NCBI GenBank assembly: GCA_019925095.2
Contig: CM034391.1
Coordinates: forward strand, 6,848,551-6,912,550
Source: Dendrolimus kikuchii
Lineage: Eukaryota > Arthropoda > Insecta > Lepidoptera > Lasiocampidae
DNA length: 64,000 nt
Direction: 5' to 3'
Below are positions 45,001-56,674 of the stretch, in pieces. Every line of letters begins with the position of its first letter. Position 1 is the first letter of the stretch. The position numbers and the translations under genes were made by a program. A model generated the notes under the pieces. The model searched no databases and had not been told where the DNA came from. It saw only the letters and a program-made list of their open reading frames with translations.

Positions 45001-48000
45001 TCTTATTTCCTTTAGAGTTTATCACTTTATATAATACGATTTTTTACTATTTTGGAAGCGAATATGCAACCTTTGTATACGGGCAAATTCATCCTTCAAT
45101 TTCAAGTACGAGTATGAGAGACACACTTAACAGTTTTATAGTAAAAAGAAATTAAACCTTCCTGTCAAATACCATCCATTTAGACCACAGGCAATCGAGT
45201 TCTCCGCATCGCTGCTCAAAACGCATTCAAAACAAGGGATGTTGAAAACCGCGTGAAATGGACAAATAGTACTAATATAACAGGGATATAATGCTGGAAT
45301 TGTGATGATAAGACGTAGTAGTTTCTGAGGAAATGTTTGCTATACAAAGATAGACCGGCATGGCGATTGCCATGATATATTGCGATTTTTCCAACGGTAT
45401 CCTAAGATGGATAAAAATTGATCCGACAATATTACAACACTTGTATCTGGTAATAAACGCTTTAAATAGTAAGTTTTATAATTCGCGGTGTTCCCAAGTA
45501 AGGGTGTGTATACTTAATAGTGGTTTCTTGGTGTACTGAATACTTTTTCACGATCATTGTTGCAGTCATAATAAAACAAATATGTGGAATATATGATTTT
45601 TGTATGCAAATTATCGATGAATTAGGGTTACATACACGCTGGTTGATTCATATGTCATCATATATGTCAAATTTCATGATTTACTCTTTATATCTGTAAT
45701 CTAAGGACATAAAATAGAAAAAAAATAAACATAAATAAATTTAATTTATATATATGGAAATAGGTATTCTAAGTATTTGTTTATATATAGGCTTTTGGAA
45801 AATGTATGTCTTATCACCTTGAGTAAGTATTATCGATTTTTACAATGGATAGATATGACGAATTTATAAGGACTTATTTTTTGAAATTTGCACATGAAAT
45901 CCAAAAAAAAAGTTTGGCGAGTCTCCGAAATATCTAAGATACGTGCAATAATTCAAGTGAAAGGTTACATTGTAATGCTTTAAATGCAATTAATGTGCGT
46001 GGCATGCGGATACATAACATATTTTACCTGGCTGTAGGCGAGGTCGGCAGGACACTTAAATTTGACTGGCTGACGGTTGACGCATACGAAGAACTCGTTG
46101 CAGTTCAACTTGTTTCTGAATGTCTCGAAATCTTGATTACAGCGAGCTTCTGGCATTTGTGGTGGTTGCGGTTGGGGTTGAGGCTGAGGTTGTGGTTGAG
46201 GCGAAGGAGTTGGTTGAGGTTGAGGCGAAGAAGTTGGTTGAGGTTGTAGTGAAGGCTTTTGTTGAGGTTCTGGAGGAATCGGTTGAGGTTGAGGTGTTGG
46301 TGTCACCGGTTTTTGTGGTTGAGGCTGATGAGGTGGTTGTGTTGGAGATTGGGGTGGTTTTGGCTTACCTTAAAAAATACCGTTTAAATATTTATGTTAA
46401 AAATACATTTGCACCAGGGTTTTATTTTTACTTTAATAGAGTGAATTGACCTTCTATGAGTATACTATAAAACCAGTTATTTAATACAATTACAAAATCT
46501 TTTGGTCTCCTTCAATGAAGAAAATTTTCTAATTACCGAGCGAGAATTAATGCTTTTGAATGAAATATCGTCGGCGTTAGTGCAGGACCTCGTAACTATA
46601 TTTTTTTATTTACATTACTTTTTCCATAAAATTTTTACAAATTACATGCGCATATCACAATTTTGACGAAAAAAATTGTTACAAAGCCCTGCAATGACGT
46701 CGACGTTATGTATGAAATTTTAATAGATAGAGATTCTTTGACTAAAGGAGACGAAAGAAAGTGCAAGATCCAGTTGTATATGTAAACAGTGATAAGGCTC
46801 GAAAACAACGGATTACACGGATAATGCATCTAAATGCTATGTAGTACCCATTTGACATTTCTATATATTTTATTATTGTATAATACGTAAGGACCATTGA
46901 CATATGTCTTGTTTAAGTTACGTATTTAAAATTTGCACAGTGACGTAAGCTTTTGTTACATACATATTTGCGCATATACAAATTTATGTACATATTAAAT
47001 GTAGTTATATATAAGAAAACATAATTCGTCCCTGTCATGGCAAAATTAAATAATTAACAAATACAAAATCTTGAGAAAACGCGATTTGGTATGTGTTCAA
47101 AAATTATCGCCAATTATTTAAAAAAGTAGCCTAAATTACTTCTTATAACATCAGCTTACTATCAGTGATAAATCGTCAAAATCGGTCTAGCCGTTTAGAG
47201 ATTAGCCAGATCACCCAGACAGACAAGCATATAAAAAAAAAAGATTTTTTGATGTACCGTATATACTTTCATATGCGTTTAATAAAAAGCTGTTAGTTTG
47301 ACATTACAAACAGACACTTCAATTTTATTTATTTGTATAGATATATTTTTTTTAAATATAATTTTGGTTTCGGCTTATTGAATCATTCCGATAAAATTAT
47401 AATATTTATTGAGTTTCTTTCTGATAACATTCAAGTATAAACTGTAACTTAATAAACTAAAAGATTAAATAAAAATATTAAATATAAGTATATAATAAAC
47501 GTAAATAGACCAATGATTGGTGATAATTTCAATAAAGTTATTTCATAAAAATTATCAGCTACTTCATTTTGCTATGACAGGGACGCATAATAAATCACCT
47601 TTAAACGATTGCGAAAAGGAGAAAGAATAATATCATACCATTTGTAAAACGATTCATGCAATCAACATTTTCAGAGTAATCGCAGTAGCCTTCATTAGAG
47701 AAGAGCAATCCCTCAGGACACTCCTGTTCAAACGCCCATCCATCCCAGCAATTCAAGAAAGTATTACACAACTTTGGTGAAGGTAGCTGAGATCGTTTCC
47801 CTTCACAAAGCGGGTTTTGTTGCACAGTTGGCTCCTTTTTTGGTATGAAGAATAATTTATGTTGGAAAATAGGATCCACTTGAATGCGTTGAATCACTTC
47901 GCTCGATACTGGAATGGTGAATGCCAGTGAGCCAGTGAGTGCAGACGCCTGTAACACGTAAATGGCAAAACTTTAAGCTCGAACTTTTTGTCGTTTATAG

Positions 48001-51000
48001 CTTTATTCGAATCGCAAAAGGCGCTTCATCTGGGGTCAAAAATTATGAGACATTTTTTAACTCGCGTCATGGGAACGAGATTGAAGCAATAAGAATTCGA
48101 ATTGATTTTTTTTCAATCTGCTAATTTTAAATAATTCCCAGAAAAATTCCCGCGGTGTTCCCGGGATAAAAAGTAACGCACATTTTAAGTTAAGAATTAG
48201 ATGTCGATCAACGAAAACCACATTGAAATGGGCTCAGTAGTTTTTACGTGAAATCACGAACAAACAGACAAGACATCTATAAAAATTGCAGCGTCGTTCT
48301 CTATCGTTTATATAGGTATAATCTATTCCAGTTTTCGGTGGTTCGGGCATGTAGAAAGAAAGCATGATGAAAGAATGACTAAACAGATATACAATGAAAA
48401 AGTGGATGGATGCAGAAGTCGTGGAAGGCCACGACACACCTTCCATGATCAAATTGATTGTGTACTAGCAGAAGATGATGTCAGGAGCCTTAAGAACAGA
48501 CGAGCGTGCATGACAAGAGTTATGAATGTCAAAGAAGCAAGTGAAGTGTGTAAGAATAAGCCTAAATGGCGCTCTGTTTGTATGTATTCCAGTTTTTTTA
48601 ATAGCTTCAATGTTCAGATACGGCATTTTTAGAATTTTGTAATATTATAGATTTTTATAATATAATGTTATGATATGATATGATTATGGTTTCTATTTTG
48701 TTAAAGAAATATGTACAGAGGTAGGTAGTGAAAACTTTACTTATAATTAAACAGAAGACTGTATATGTCCTTGGAATTAAACGACAATGCCGGAACACAT
48801 CAATAAAGACTATAATCGATTATACAATGAGACCCGTAAAAGTTAAATGAATTATCTTGTCCAGTTATGTTGTTGATATTTTGTTTATTATTCCTACTTA
48901 AATTTTATGATGCGTTGTGTTTAAAAGGGCTTGCTTTAAAACAATCATATAAAGTAAATTTATATCTCAGTGACTGGTTTCATTTAAATTCAAAAGTATC
49001 CTCTGGGGATATTTTTTGTCACATAATAATGCTCAAAATGACCAATTTTCGTACCTCGGACAACGGATCAGTATTGCGGTGTAGCGAGGTAACGTAACCA
49101 GCATTCTGGGAACCTTAGTTATTGACTTTGATGACCTGGGCTCAGTATTCCTCTTATAGTGTTAAGAGATTATAGGTAGAATACAACATAAGTGAAGTTT
49201 CCTTCATTATACTAGTTTATCATGAAATGCATAGTAGACATTTAAATTTATACTAATATTATTAATGCGAAAGTTTAGATGGATGTTTGTTCCTCAATCA
49301 TGGCTGAACGAATTTGGATGAAATTTGGCACAGAGATAGATTATAGTCCTGAATACTACACAGGTTACTTTTTATTCCGAAAAATGTACGATTCCTATGG
49401 GATAATAATAATGCGAGTGAATCCGCGGACACAGCTAGTAACAACAATAATTAAAGATATATACTGTATAAAACACTACGCTGTACTTCATTATTATTAT
49501 TTGGTTGCTACTTTGCAATATAGATTTTCTGTTACACTACGACATGGGATCTTAAGGTGTTATTAAACTTTATTGTGTTAACGCCATAATATAACTCCCT
49601 TCGTTTGCCAATATCCATAAGCGACGGTGACCATTTTTCATCCGGTGACCTTCAGCCAACTGCCTGTTTTTGTCATTAAAGATAATTTCCGTGGCTATAT
49701 TTTTTACTCGTAAAATATAACAAAAATTTCAATGCCCATGTCTGGACAACGACCTGCAGCACTTCATTAGCACAATTAAAATTTACACTCACATAAAAAA
49801 AATATGTATACTAATAATATGAATGTACGATGTACAGCATAATTTACAAACGAAAAAAAAAGTTACAAATAATTTTGGTTTCGTATTTTAATATGTTTTT
49901 TTTCCAGCAATTAATTTACAAAACTAAACTTACTTTCTGTTCAGTTATTATCAAATGAGAAACAAGGGTTGTGTTGACTAAATATTGCTGTAACTAGCAC
50001 CTTCTAGCACTGCTGTTACTAATATGAATGATTATAATATGAACCATTTACTTACACGAAGAAAACTGAAAAAGGGGTTAATGAAATTTCCATAAAAAGG
50101 CCATTTATCAGGATGGAACGACAAGTCTTGCAAATAAGGATTCCTGTATGTCTTCACTAAATTACCATCTTCATCATAGACTGAAAACATAAAAATATAA
50201 TTTTAGTTACTTAACTACATACATGTACTTACATCTTATATGGCGAACGAGATGAACGCCATTGTTATTATACGCACATCTTGTCATAGTGGAGCCTCTC
50301 AGCCACGTTCATTAGGTATCATTAGGCCCCAAAGCACCTTGTTGAGGTACCACAGAGAGGCGAAATATCAAATTACTACTACTCCAAGACTCTGGAAGTC
50401 TTATGATGACATCAGGACTTTATAGTTAGTCTCTTAGTGGGTGAATGAGAGTGTTACAAATTCTTTAGAGCTTCGTCTGTAATTTACTTCATTTGAAGAA
50501 AATGGCCAGGCTAGAATTAACATTTCATTGACCACTGTTACGTCACGTTGTATGCACCAAATTATTTATTGCAGTTAAAAAAAATTATCAATGTAGGAAC
50601 GTGTTCCTATGCAAATACAGATATTAGATGTTGTACACTTAGAGTTTTGGAGCCGCGGTAGCTTAGTGGGTCTTGTGTCACTAACTTACTCATGTTTCGA
50701 AATAGACGTGGGTTCGACATCCAGTCCGAAGCATGCACCACTTACAACAATTTTCCAACCTTTTTATCTACACATTGTTACATTTACCATGTACTGACGG
50801 CAAGCATCGTGATGAAGTCTGCAAATTGAGATAACTGTTGCGTCAAGCCACCTTGAACAAGCTTGGCGAGTGTACTGTCCTTTTCCCTAGAAAGGGTAAT
50901 TCCAGGCCCAGCAGTGGGACATTTATGAGCTATAATTATTATATTGGAGATATTGAATTGTCAGGTTAATTATCTTAATGATTTGCATATTTTATATTGT

Positions 51001-54000
51001 TTAAAAAAAAGAAAATGAATGAATAAAAAACAATTCTCAGAAGACCTTTGTATCAATATCCGCATTTAGATACATCGACAGTTGAATAAGGGTCTTGCAT
51101 TATGTATACGAGTGCAACGTTCGATGTACAAGCAATAAGATAAAATCGTCGACTGCGGATGTGCTTTTAACCCGACACAAAGAGATAAATCTCGATTGAT
51201 GTATTTTGTATTGAGTACGTGTGTAAGGAAGCTGTTTGTGTAATGTATTATTAAAGCTTTGAAAGGATTTTGTCAAATGCACATTTTTAAGGTTCCGCAC
51301 ACCTGACACAACGGTGATTAGATATAATATATTGGATGGAGAATGTTGATTTTTGGTACTTACTAACAAAGAGTTAGATAATTATGGGCTTTTAGTATGT
51401 TACGTTACGTACATGGAATAATTTATTGCTTCATAATTAGCAAGGTACGTGCACGTGCAATGTACGTGCTAAAATCTGTAGAATACAATACAGGAAACAG
51501 ATAAAACCTTCGGAGATGCATATACAAACATGTTCAGAATATACATAGGTAACAAATATTATCATGAGATCGCTTTTTAGCGATAAGACCGCCCGTTGTA
51601 CCCAACTAGACTAATACTAGTTCGTAAGTCTTTTTCTGTAATGGTGTACAATAAAGTGTTATCTATCTATCCTTCTATCATGTAGCAGCTAACATTTCTG
51701 TATATACAGACTTAAATTTAATGTAATCAATTAAGCAATAATTATATTGAGACTACAACACTTGTCATCTTATTTTGTACTCCCTTCTCAACCGGTCGAG
51801 CTTACATAGATACAACACAGAATTTAAATCAACCGCCACAAACAATACATAATTTTACTAGAGCCCGGATAAATAGCAGATTCAATTCTCATAAAACTAT
51901 CTCAAGTCCCGGTTTAAAAAATTATATATAATCGTGTCTTCTATTCGAATTTTTTCTCGTGAACTGCCATCCCGTAAAAACTCAAATTTCTTGGAATAAA
52001 ATGTCAGGTATAATCTGAAGAATATACACAAAATACATGTAATTAAAGACAAACTGCTTTATGATCATAAGCAATTTTAAATTTTTCAATGCTACAGACG
52101 CTGACATCCAGAGGTATTGAAACCACTATTTATAAATAAATAAATCTGTACTTATATTATAAAGAGGTAAAGTTTGTGAGTTTGTGTCGTTGTAGGGGGT
52201 AATCTCTGGATCTACTAAACCGATTTAAAAAATTCTTTTACGTTTTGAAAGCTACGTTAAAAGGGAGTGTCATAGGCTATATAACATGACGTTATATACC
52301 ACGGAAGCGGGACAGAGCGCGGGTGAAACCACGCCGGGCCGCTAGTAAATTATAAATAGCTCTAGAGCCCGGATGAATAGCAGATTCATATCTTATAAAA
52401 ACTATCTCAATTCATCAATTATTCAAAATTTTCAATTAAAATATAATCTTTCTTTTCGAGTAAAAGATGTTTTATTTTCAAATCTGTTTATTTCTATTAA
52501 ATAGATTTATTTCTAAGACCGCGCGAGTACGAAACAAATACATATACAAACGTTGAAATAAAAGAGTGGTTTACACGTATTTTCTGCTCTCTACGACTAT
52601 GTCATCTGCAACTGAATATTTATCACATAAAATCTCTTAAGTTATTTCAACTTAACTTGAGGTAAAATTACGTTTATTTCTTTAACAGTGTAATCGTAGA
52701 CATCTTTCTTGTCTTATATCTATGGACATAATAAGCATTTACATAAGTCAGATAACATTCTACTTGGTTTAAATTCTATTTTATTTATATTTATTTATTT
52801 GTACCTAAACGTAGATTCTTTAAAGACATTCATTACAACTCAATCATATACGGTTGAAATAAATATTGTTTAATTAAATAAAAAAACGAGTGCCTTAAAA
52901 GTTACGGCAAAGATAGATACACTTTTAATTGACAGTTTTAATTTTTAAATTAAACTTCTTTATAATCGTTGTGATTTGAAACTCCATGAAACAAAAAGTG
53001 ACACTAAAAAGAGATAAACACATGAATCTGTAGGACTAATTCTGCGAAAGAGTGAGATAGAATATATTATTATGCTCATGCAGATAGAGTAGGAAATGTT
53101 TTGAAGTTTTTCGTTAATACTTCAAATATTGTGTTTTAAAGCTTAAATATATTGCAACTATATAATGCACTAATGTGAACTGCACACACATACATTTTGT
53201 TTTGATAATATGACGACTCATGCTTCCCTTATGAAAGAAGAAAGTAATAAATATTACTCTAAAATAGCACAATGCGCAAAAGGAGGGTGATAATTTCAAG
53301 AACTGGTAGTAAGTCTTCGTGAAGGGTGACATGGGAACTAAATGTATTGATAAAGTGTAAAAAAACGAATAAGCATTTGAATAACCATGGCAATAGTCAG
53401 GAATAATATTTTCTTACGTTTGCAGTAAAGCAGTTTAATAAAATTAGTTAAATACTCAAAAAATAAGTTACACACACATACGCCACATTTCTTACAAATA
53501 ATAGAATAAAGCAAGAGATGATTGTCTTAAATATGTAAAAATTCTTTCTCCCACACAGCTAAATTGTATTGCATCATGTTTCACTTTACAAAATGCACGC
53601 TCGGTAACTAAACAATATTTAAATATAATTATTATACAATGTTAATTACATAATATGATATAATTATTTTAATAACAATGAAAGTAAAAGTAAAATGAGT
53701 CGTCTTAATTAGATAATAAAAGGTCATCGTCCACGGTTTGCACTGACCAGTGCACTGTGTTTAATCCTTAAGGTAGATGACCACGTCTGGTTTGATCTTG
53801 CAAAACGCACTTAGAGATATTACAACTGACTATAATTACGCAGTCTGTTAAAGGTCGCTGGTTCCGACTACAGTAGAACTTTTGCAGTTCTAAATACCTT
53901 AGAGCTATTATATAGCGGACTGGGGTAGCATAAGATAACTATGCCTCTAACTATTACACTCAGAAACATTAAAGAACGTTCTGCTTAAAGAGTATATAAT

Positions 54001-54857
54001 TAAAAGATTTTTCTATACTTATTATGTAAATTATATAAATAGACCAAGCGATGAAATTTCACGTACGGTGAGCGATTTCGTAGGGATTAAGAATGTTAAC
54101 TGTTTAGATTTTGTCATTGAAATTATGAAGAAATATATCATCCGAAAAATTAAATAATATATTTTATGAAAATTAATTTTGATAAAGTTGAACATAATAA
54201 TGCGATTTTTATGGAGTTCTCCATTTTGGAAATATGAAACGTCAGCGAATTAAAATATTTCTATCTTGTAAACATTACCTTTTTGGTATTTTAGTTGTAA
54301 TGTAAGTAAAACCACTGCAAAGTGGTTGAAAAGCCATAAAAGTTCAAATTATTGAAAATTCCTTCCCTTAGGGAACAGAAAGGAAAATTAAGTAGGTTTC
54401 TTTCTTTCTTAAAGATCAGTTCTAATTACAAAAGAATATTTTTAACCTTTAGGGCCGATTTACCAATCACCCATAAAAGTTATTCTATTGAATAAAACAC
54501 AATAGGGACATTAAAAATGTTAGTTTTATAAATAGGTTATAATTTATTCGACTGATAACTTTTATCTGATGATTCAAAAATCGACCCTTAGTTAATTAAA
54601 TTATTTTAGAGAGTTGAATATTAAAATAGTATATACACAGATAAGAAAATCCGATGACAAGTGGTTAAGAAATGCTTTAATAAGCATATCTTATATATTA
54701 TAATTAATAATAGAAATTGTAAATACTTACACAGTAACCTCTTCTGTCGCCCACCAGTTTGAAGCGATTTTTCCGAAATTAATGTCCCGTCGTCAGCCCG
54801 CGTCTCTTGAAGCGCGACCGCGATCAGTAACACGATCAATGTTAAGACCTTAATCAT
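42016..54857 (-). CDS. Secreted protein with two type-2 chitin-binding domains and a Pro/Gln-rich linker (CPAP/peritrophin-like)
   Basis: Six exons in transcript order: 54857-54731, 50180-50056, 47948-47639, 46368-46028, 43833-43644, 42083-42016. They total 1161 nt and 386 residues; all introns are GT-AG with matching phases. A signal peptide (MIKVLTLIVLLIAVAL) is followed by an acidic stretch and RQKR at 37-40, a possible furin-type site. Next come an aromatic-rich segment (44-84), CBM14 domain 1 (Cys132, 145, 151, 161, 173, 181), a linker of about 75 residues of PQPQ repeats (189-258), CBM14 domain 2 (Cys264, 277, 283, 293, 306, 314; split between exons 4 and 5), a proline-rich tail and a polar C terminus. 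The six-cysteine spacing 12-5-9-11/12-7 and NCWDGWAFEQE-type aromatics support chitin binding in cuticle or lumen matrix. I do not recognise a named orthologue. It converges on gasp. Confidence 0.88.
42420..42725 (-). mobile_element. Diverged poly(A) SINE copy in intron 5 of the chitin-binding gene
   Basis: The plus strand shows aggctgacggcccaactgtg, gaaagtggttaccaccgcct, catgccggaacacaactcaa, ccagtcgggcaaatgcccta and cgtttctgcacgga. It is the family with the gggcatttgcccgactgg block, in minus orientation. Confidence 0.7.
43396..43570 (+). mobile_element. tRNA-derived SINE, copy 2 (family E)
   Basis: The B box ccgggttcgattcctgg is excellent. It is followed by aggagtctgggatcggctct, attacctatattacaagcgt, aactttcttagcttgg and atatacaatgtgtgcg, the same order as at 13930-14105. 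It lies in intron 5 of the minus-strand gene. It is not a functional tRNA, because no acceptor stem can be formed. Confidence 0.7.
43644..43833 (-). CDS. Chitin-binding gene exon 5 (end of domain 2, proline-rich tail)
   Basis: 190 nt between the acceptor attatcattttcag and the donor GTAAGT. It supplies the last two cysteines (VCNYSERVDC), then SEQPPIPNLPGYVAPLPPKP. Completing the six-cysteine pattern across the exon 4/5 junction confirms the join. Confidence 0.87.
43834..46027. other. Intron 4 of the chitin-binding gene
   Basis: 2.2 kb, AT-rich, without a recognisable repeat of length or coding exon. Open frames near 44605-45155 look like chance. Confidence 0.6.
46028..46368 (-). CDS. Chitin-binding gene exon 4 (Pro/Gln linker and first half of domain 2)
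   Basis: 341 nt after the acceptor gtattttttaag. Residues 189-258 are a Pro/Gln low-complexity linker with PQPQPT(S/P)SP repeats, then MPEARCNQDFETFRNKLNCN and EFFVCVNRQPVKFKC. The donor after AYSQ is GTAAAA. The antisense of the linker makes a spurious Val/Glu-rich plus-strand frame. Confidence 0.88.
47639..47948 (-). CDS. Chitin-binding gene exon 3 (domain 1)
   Basis: 310 nt after the acceptor gtgttacag. It encodes residues 85-187 plus one base; domain 1 has six cysteines (LCEGKRSQLPSPKLC, NCWDGWAFEQEC, YCDYSENVDC). The donor is GTATGA, a weaker match than the others. Confidence 0.88.
48118..48640 (+). mobile_element. Family B repeat interrupted by a nested RTE-like 3' fragment
   Basis: Family B runs from aataattcccagaaaaattc through gatgtcgatcaacgaaaac to tctattccagtttt, stops at 48335, and resumes at 48597 with ttttaatagcttcaatgt. 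The continuation matches the intact copy at 7190-7225, which proves the nesting. Located in intron 2 of the minus-strand gene. Confidence 0.7.
48336..48584 (+). mobile_element. 249-bp RTE-like 3' fragment with a 12-bp target-site duplication
   Basis: Flanked by tattccagtttt at 48324-48335 and 48585-48596. It encodes ERMTKQIYNEKVDGCRSRGR, FHDQIDCVLAEDDVRSLKNR and RACMTRVMNVKEASEVC, the C-terminal ORF end of the family also present at 15.2 and 60.7 kb. The terminal part (gaactggcgtgaag) is deleted down to gtatg. Confidence 0.75.
49060..49125 (+). repeat. Small remnant of the RPDG-type element
   Basis: A frame reads LGQRISIAV, stop, RGNVTSILGTL, matching YFAQQISIAIQRGNAASILG of the 18.1-kb element. 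Only the last ~20 codons survive. Confidence 0.5.
49240..49450 (-). mobile_element. Family C retroelement 3' region, inverted
   Basis: The plus strand reads atactaatattattaatgcg, aaagtttagatggatg, acgaatttggatgaaatttg and gtgaatccgcggacacagct. The reverse complement gives the usual ccgcgg start and tttcat-cc-attcg-tc core. Confidence 0.6.
50056..50180 (-). CDS. Chitin-binding gene exon 2
   Basis: The acceptor tttatgttttcag and the donor GTAAGT bound 125 nt, giving YDEDGNLVKTYRNPYLQDLS followed by FHPDKWPFYGNFINPFFSFL. It has no cysteine and many aromatic residues. The phase fits both neighbours. Confidence 0.8.
50645..50935 (+). mobile_element. tRNA-derived SINE (family F), near full length
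   Basis: The A-box-like head gagccgcggtagcttagtgg, the B-box-like acgtgggttcgacatcc, a body with cggcaagcatcgtgatgaag and caagcttggcgagtg, and the 3' motif ccaggcccagcagtgggaca. It lies in intron 1 of the minus-strand gene. Confidence 0.75.
51560..51675 (+). mobile_element. Family D retroelement 3' end with (atct)n tail
   Basis: gagatcgctttttagcgata, agaccgcccgttgtaccca and gtacaataaagtgttatcta, then ctatc repeats. It is a clean plus-oriented copy. Confidence 0.65.
51857..52415. repeat. Pair of direct repeats about 503 bp apart flanking a family C insertion
   Basis: tagagcccggataaatagca followed by gattcaattctcataaaac (from 51858) recurs from 52361 as tagagcccggatgaatagca and gattcatatcttataaaaac. 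Between them, 52145-52350 is an inverted family C fragment (gtgagtttgtgtcg, cgcgggtgaaaccacgccgg). The two flanks may be a local duplication. Confidence 0.55.
52420..54600. other. Intron 1 of the chitin-binding gene, distal part
   Basis: AT-rich with no gene or long repeat that I recognise. A short aaccactgcaaagtggttga hairpin near 54310 recalls the ggccact/agtggcc hairpin at 21.95 kb. Confidence 0.5.
54731..54857 (-). CDS. Chitin-binding gene exon 1 (signal peptide)
   Basis: ATG at 54857, donor GTAAGT immediately after 54731. It encodes 42 residues plus one base: a signal peptide ending near ETRA, then DDGTLISEKSLQTGGRQKRL. The start is supported by the upstream TATA box and a clean signal sequence. 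Confidence 0.85.
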
Positions 54858-54922
54858 CGTAAGGACCTAGTGAATGGACTGAGGGCTTTAGGACAATGTC
54901 AGGGCTAAAAGCAAAGCCTAGC

Positions 54923-54929
54923 TTATATA
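54923..54929 (-). promoter_or_regulatory. TATA box of the minus-strand chitin-binding gene
   Basis: TATATAA on the minus strand, about 66 nt upstream of the ATG. A TCAGT initiator-like motif occurs at 54882-54878 (about 45 nt downstream of the TATA box, slightly far). The 5' UTR would be some 20-45 nt. Confidence 0.55.
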
Positions 54930-55276
54930 GCGTCGAACATCGAAAACAAGTACTCAGCTATACATACGTGGGTTCTAGTTTTAGCCAGGACGCCGGAGGA
55001 AAGCCTAAAAGGATACGCTCCTTACACAATAAATATATTTTATTAGTTTTTTATTATTTCGTTTTACTGTCTATTTATTAGCTAGTCTTCATCGTTCTGC
55101 CTTTAAACAGGGTAAGTGTGGTCACCAATTTTATATAGGACCGCTATAAGTAAATGTTATTATAGGTTATTGAACCAATTACAAACGAGTATTTGTTTAT
55201 AATATGTATAATATTTTATTTATTGTTTACGCTTAACCTTGCTCTCGATTTTTGCTCATATTTCATATAAAATATG

Positions 55277-55340
55277 TGTTTGCAAACATACTATTGAATA
55301 CAATACAACATACATACAACAATAGTTTGCAAACATAGGT
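55277..55340. repeat. Imperfect palindrome
   Basis: gtttgcaaacatactattg and caatagtttgcaaac are inverted around a short acatacatac spacer. The right arm lacks four bases. It may be a small foldback insertion. Confidence 0.5.
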
Positions 55341-55376
55341 GTATACCTATTTTATTATATAGTATATATTCCGCTC

Positions 55377-55450
55377 TTATTAGATTATTACATTCAGAAG
55401 TATTGAAATAAATATTTATTTAAATAATTTTGAATGTAATAATCTAATAA
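55377..55450. repeat. 20-bp perfect inverted repeat with 34-nt AT-rich loop
   Basis: ttattagattattacattca (55377-55396) and its exact reverse complement (55431-55450) flank an AT-rich spacer (aaataaatatttatttaaat). The 74-bp unit looks like a minimal foldback or MITE. No clear target-site duplication. Confidence 0.65.
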
Positions 55451-56674
55451 AAATGAAAAATATTTCTTTGTCGGAATCAAAATATAACACATTAATTTGA
55501 ACTTGACCCATTTGTTGCTGTTTATAGTAACGTCACGTACATAAAATAGTGTTAATTTGTTGTAAAAAACGTATAAAACAATATAAAAAACATTATAATA
55601 AATAAAAGATTATATAGAAATAAAATAACCAACACCTCAAAAATAGGTTTATTAAACAGTTATACGCTTTCAATTTAATTATTTGTTAAACTTCCATTTT
55701 TTTTTAGATTCTATAGATTTAGCCATTTTGCTTTACCACTTTGATGCCAAACACTATAAATAGCTGAATTTTTGTTTCAAAATCATCGACTACTAAAATA
55801 TAGAGGAGATAATAATTCTCAAATAAATAATATGCTACGGGAAGCGAAATTATATAAAATATAAATTACTAAGAATATTTTAAAGGAGCTGTCAACAGAA
55901 TTTTTTACACGTAGTAGTAACGCTAATATAATGCTGAAACAGGGCCTTTTTATTTCTTACGAAAAGTCTAAACATAAATTTTCATATCATCTCCTTCAAG
56001 TTTGTTTTTGAAACAAAAAGTAGCTTATGTTGTTTCCCAGAACACAAATTATTTGCTTGCCAAAATTACATTGAGATCCGTTCAATCGTTCAGTCTTAAA
56101 AAGGCAACAAACAAATAGTATACTTACGTATTTAACCGTAAATATTAGTATGGGCAAGATATTTTAAATGTTTCGTAATAGTACCAAGCTTATCCACAAT
56201 CGTAACTATATGTCATATCCATTCAAGTTACTTGTCATGACATCGCAATGTTAGGATCTGCCAGGAAGACCTTTAAGTTATTGATCATTGCTACGTCGGA
56301 TAACTTGATGGAACAAGCTTCTACATCAACCATTAATCATGGTCCGTCTTACTATATTACTTTTATTAGTTTCAACACAATCTCATTACACGTGTAAAAA
56401 AGTTAATAGATAAAGTTTTCTGGAATAGGTGCTGAAATTGTATACTCCATAACTCCACTGATAATATATTGTTACGAGTGCGGGACTCGAATTAAAATGT
56501 CGTTGGAGTTACTATAGAATTTATTAGAACTATACAAACACGTATAATACAGGTACAAATATAACTGGACACAACCAGTACAAACTGCACGATTCCGATT
56601 AAGTCTATCACAATATAGCTTATCGAAGGTACACGTCTTGCTCGTATCGTAATCGCCGCTTGACTGCGGTTCTC

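Noticed and set aside
46120..46449. 109-codon Val/Glu-rich frame on the plus strand
   Set aside because: It is the antisense of the Pro/Gln linker in exon 4 of the minus-strand chitin-binding gene, whose splice phases and cysteines are well supported.
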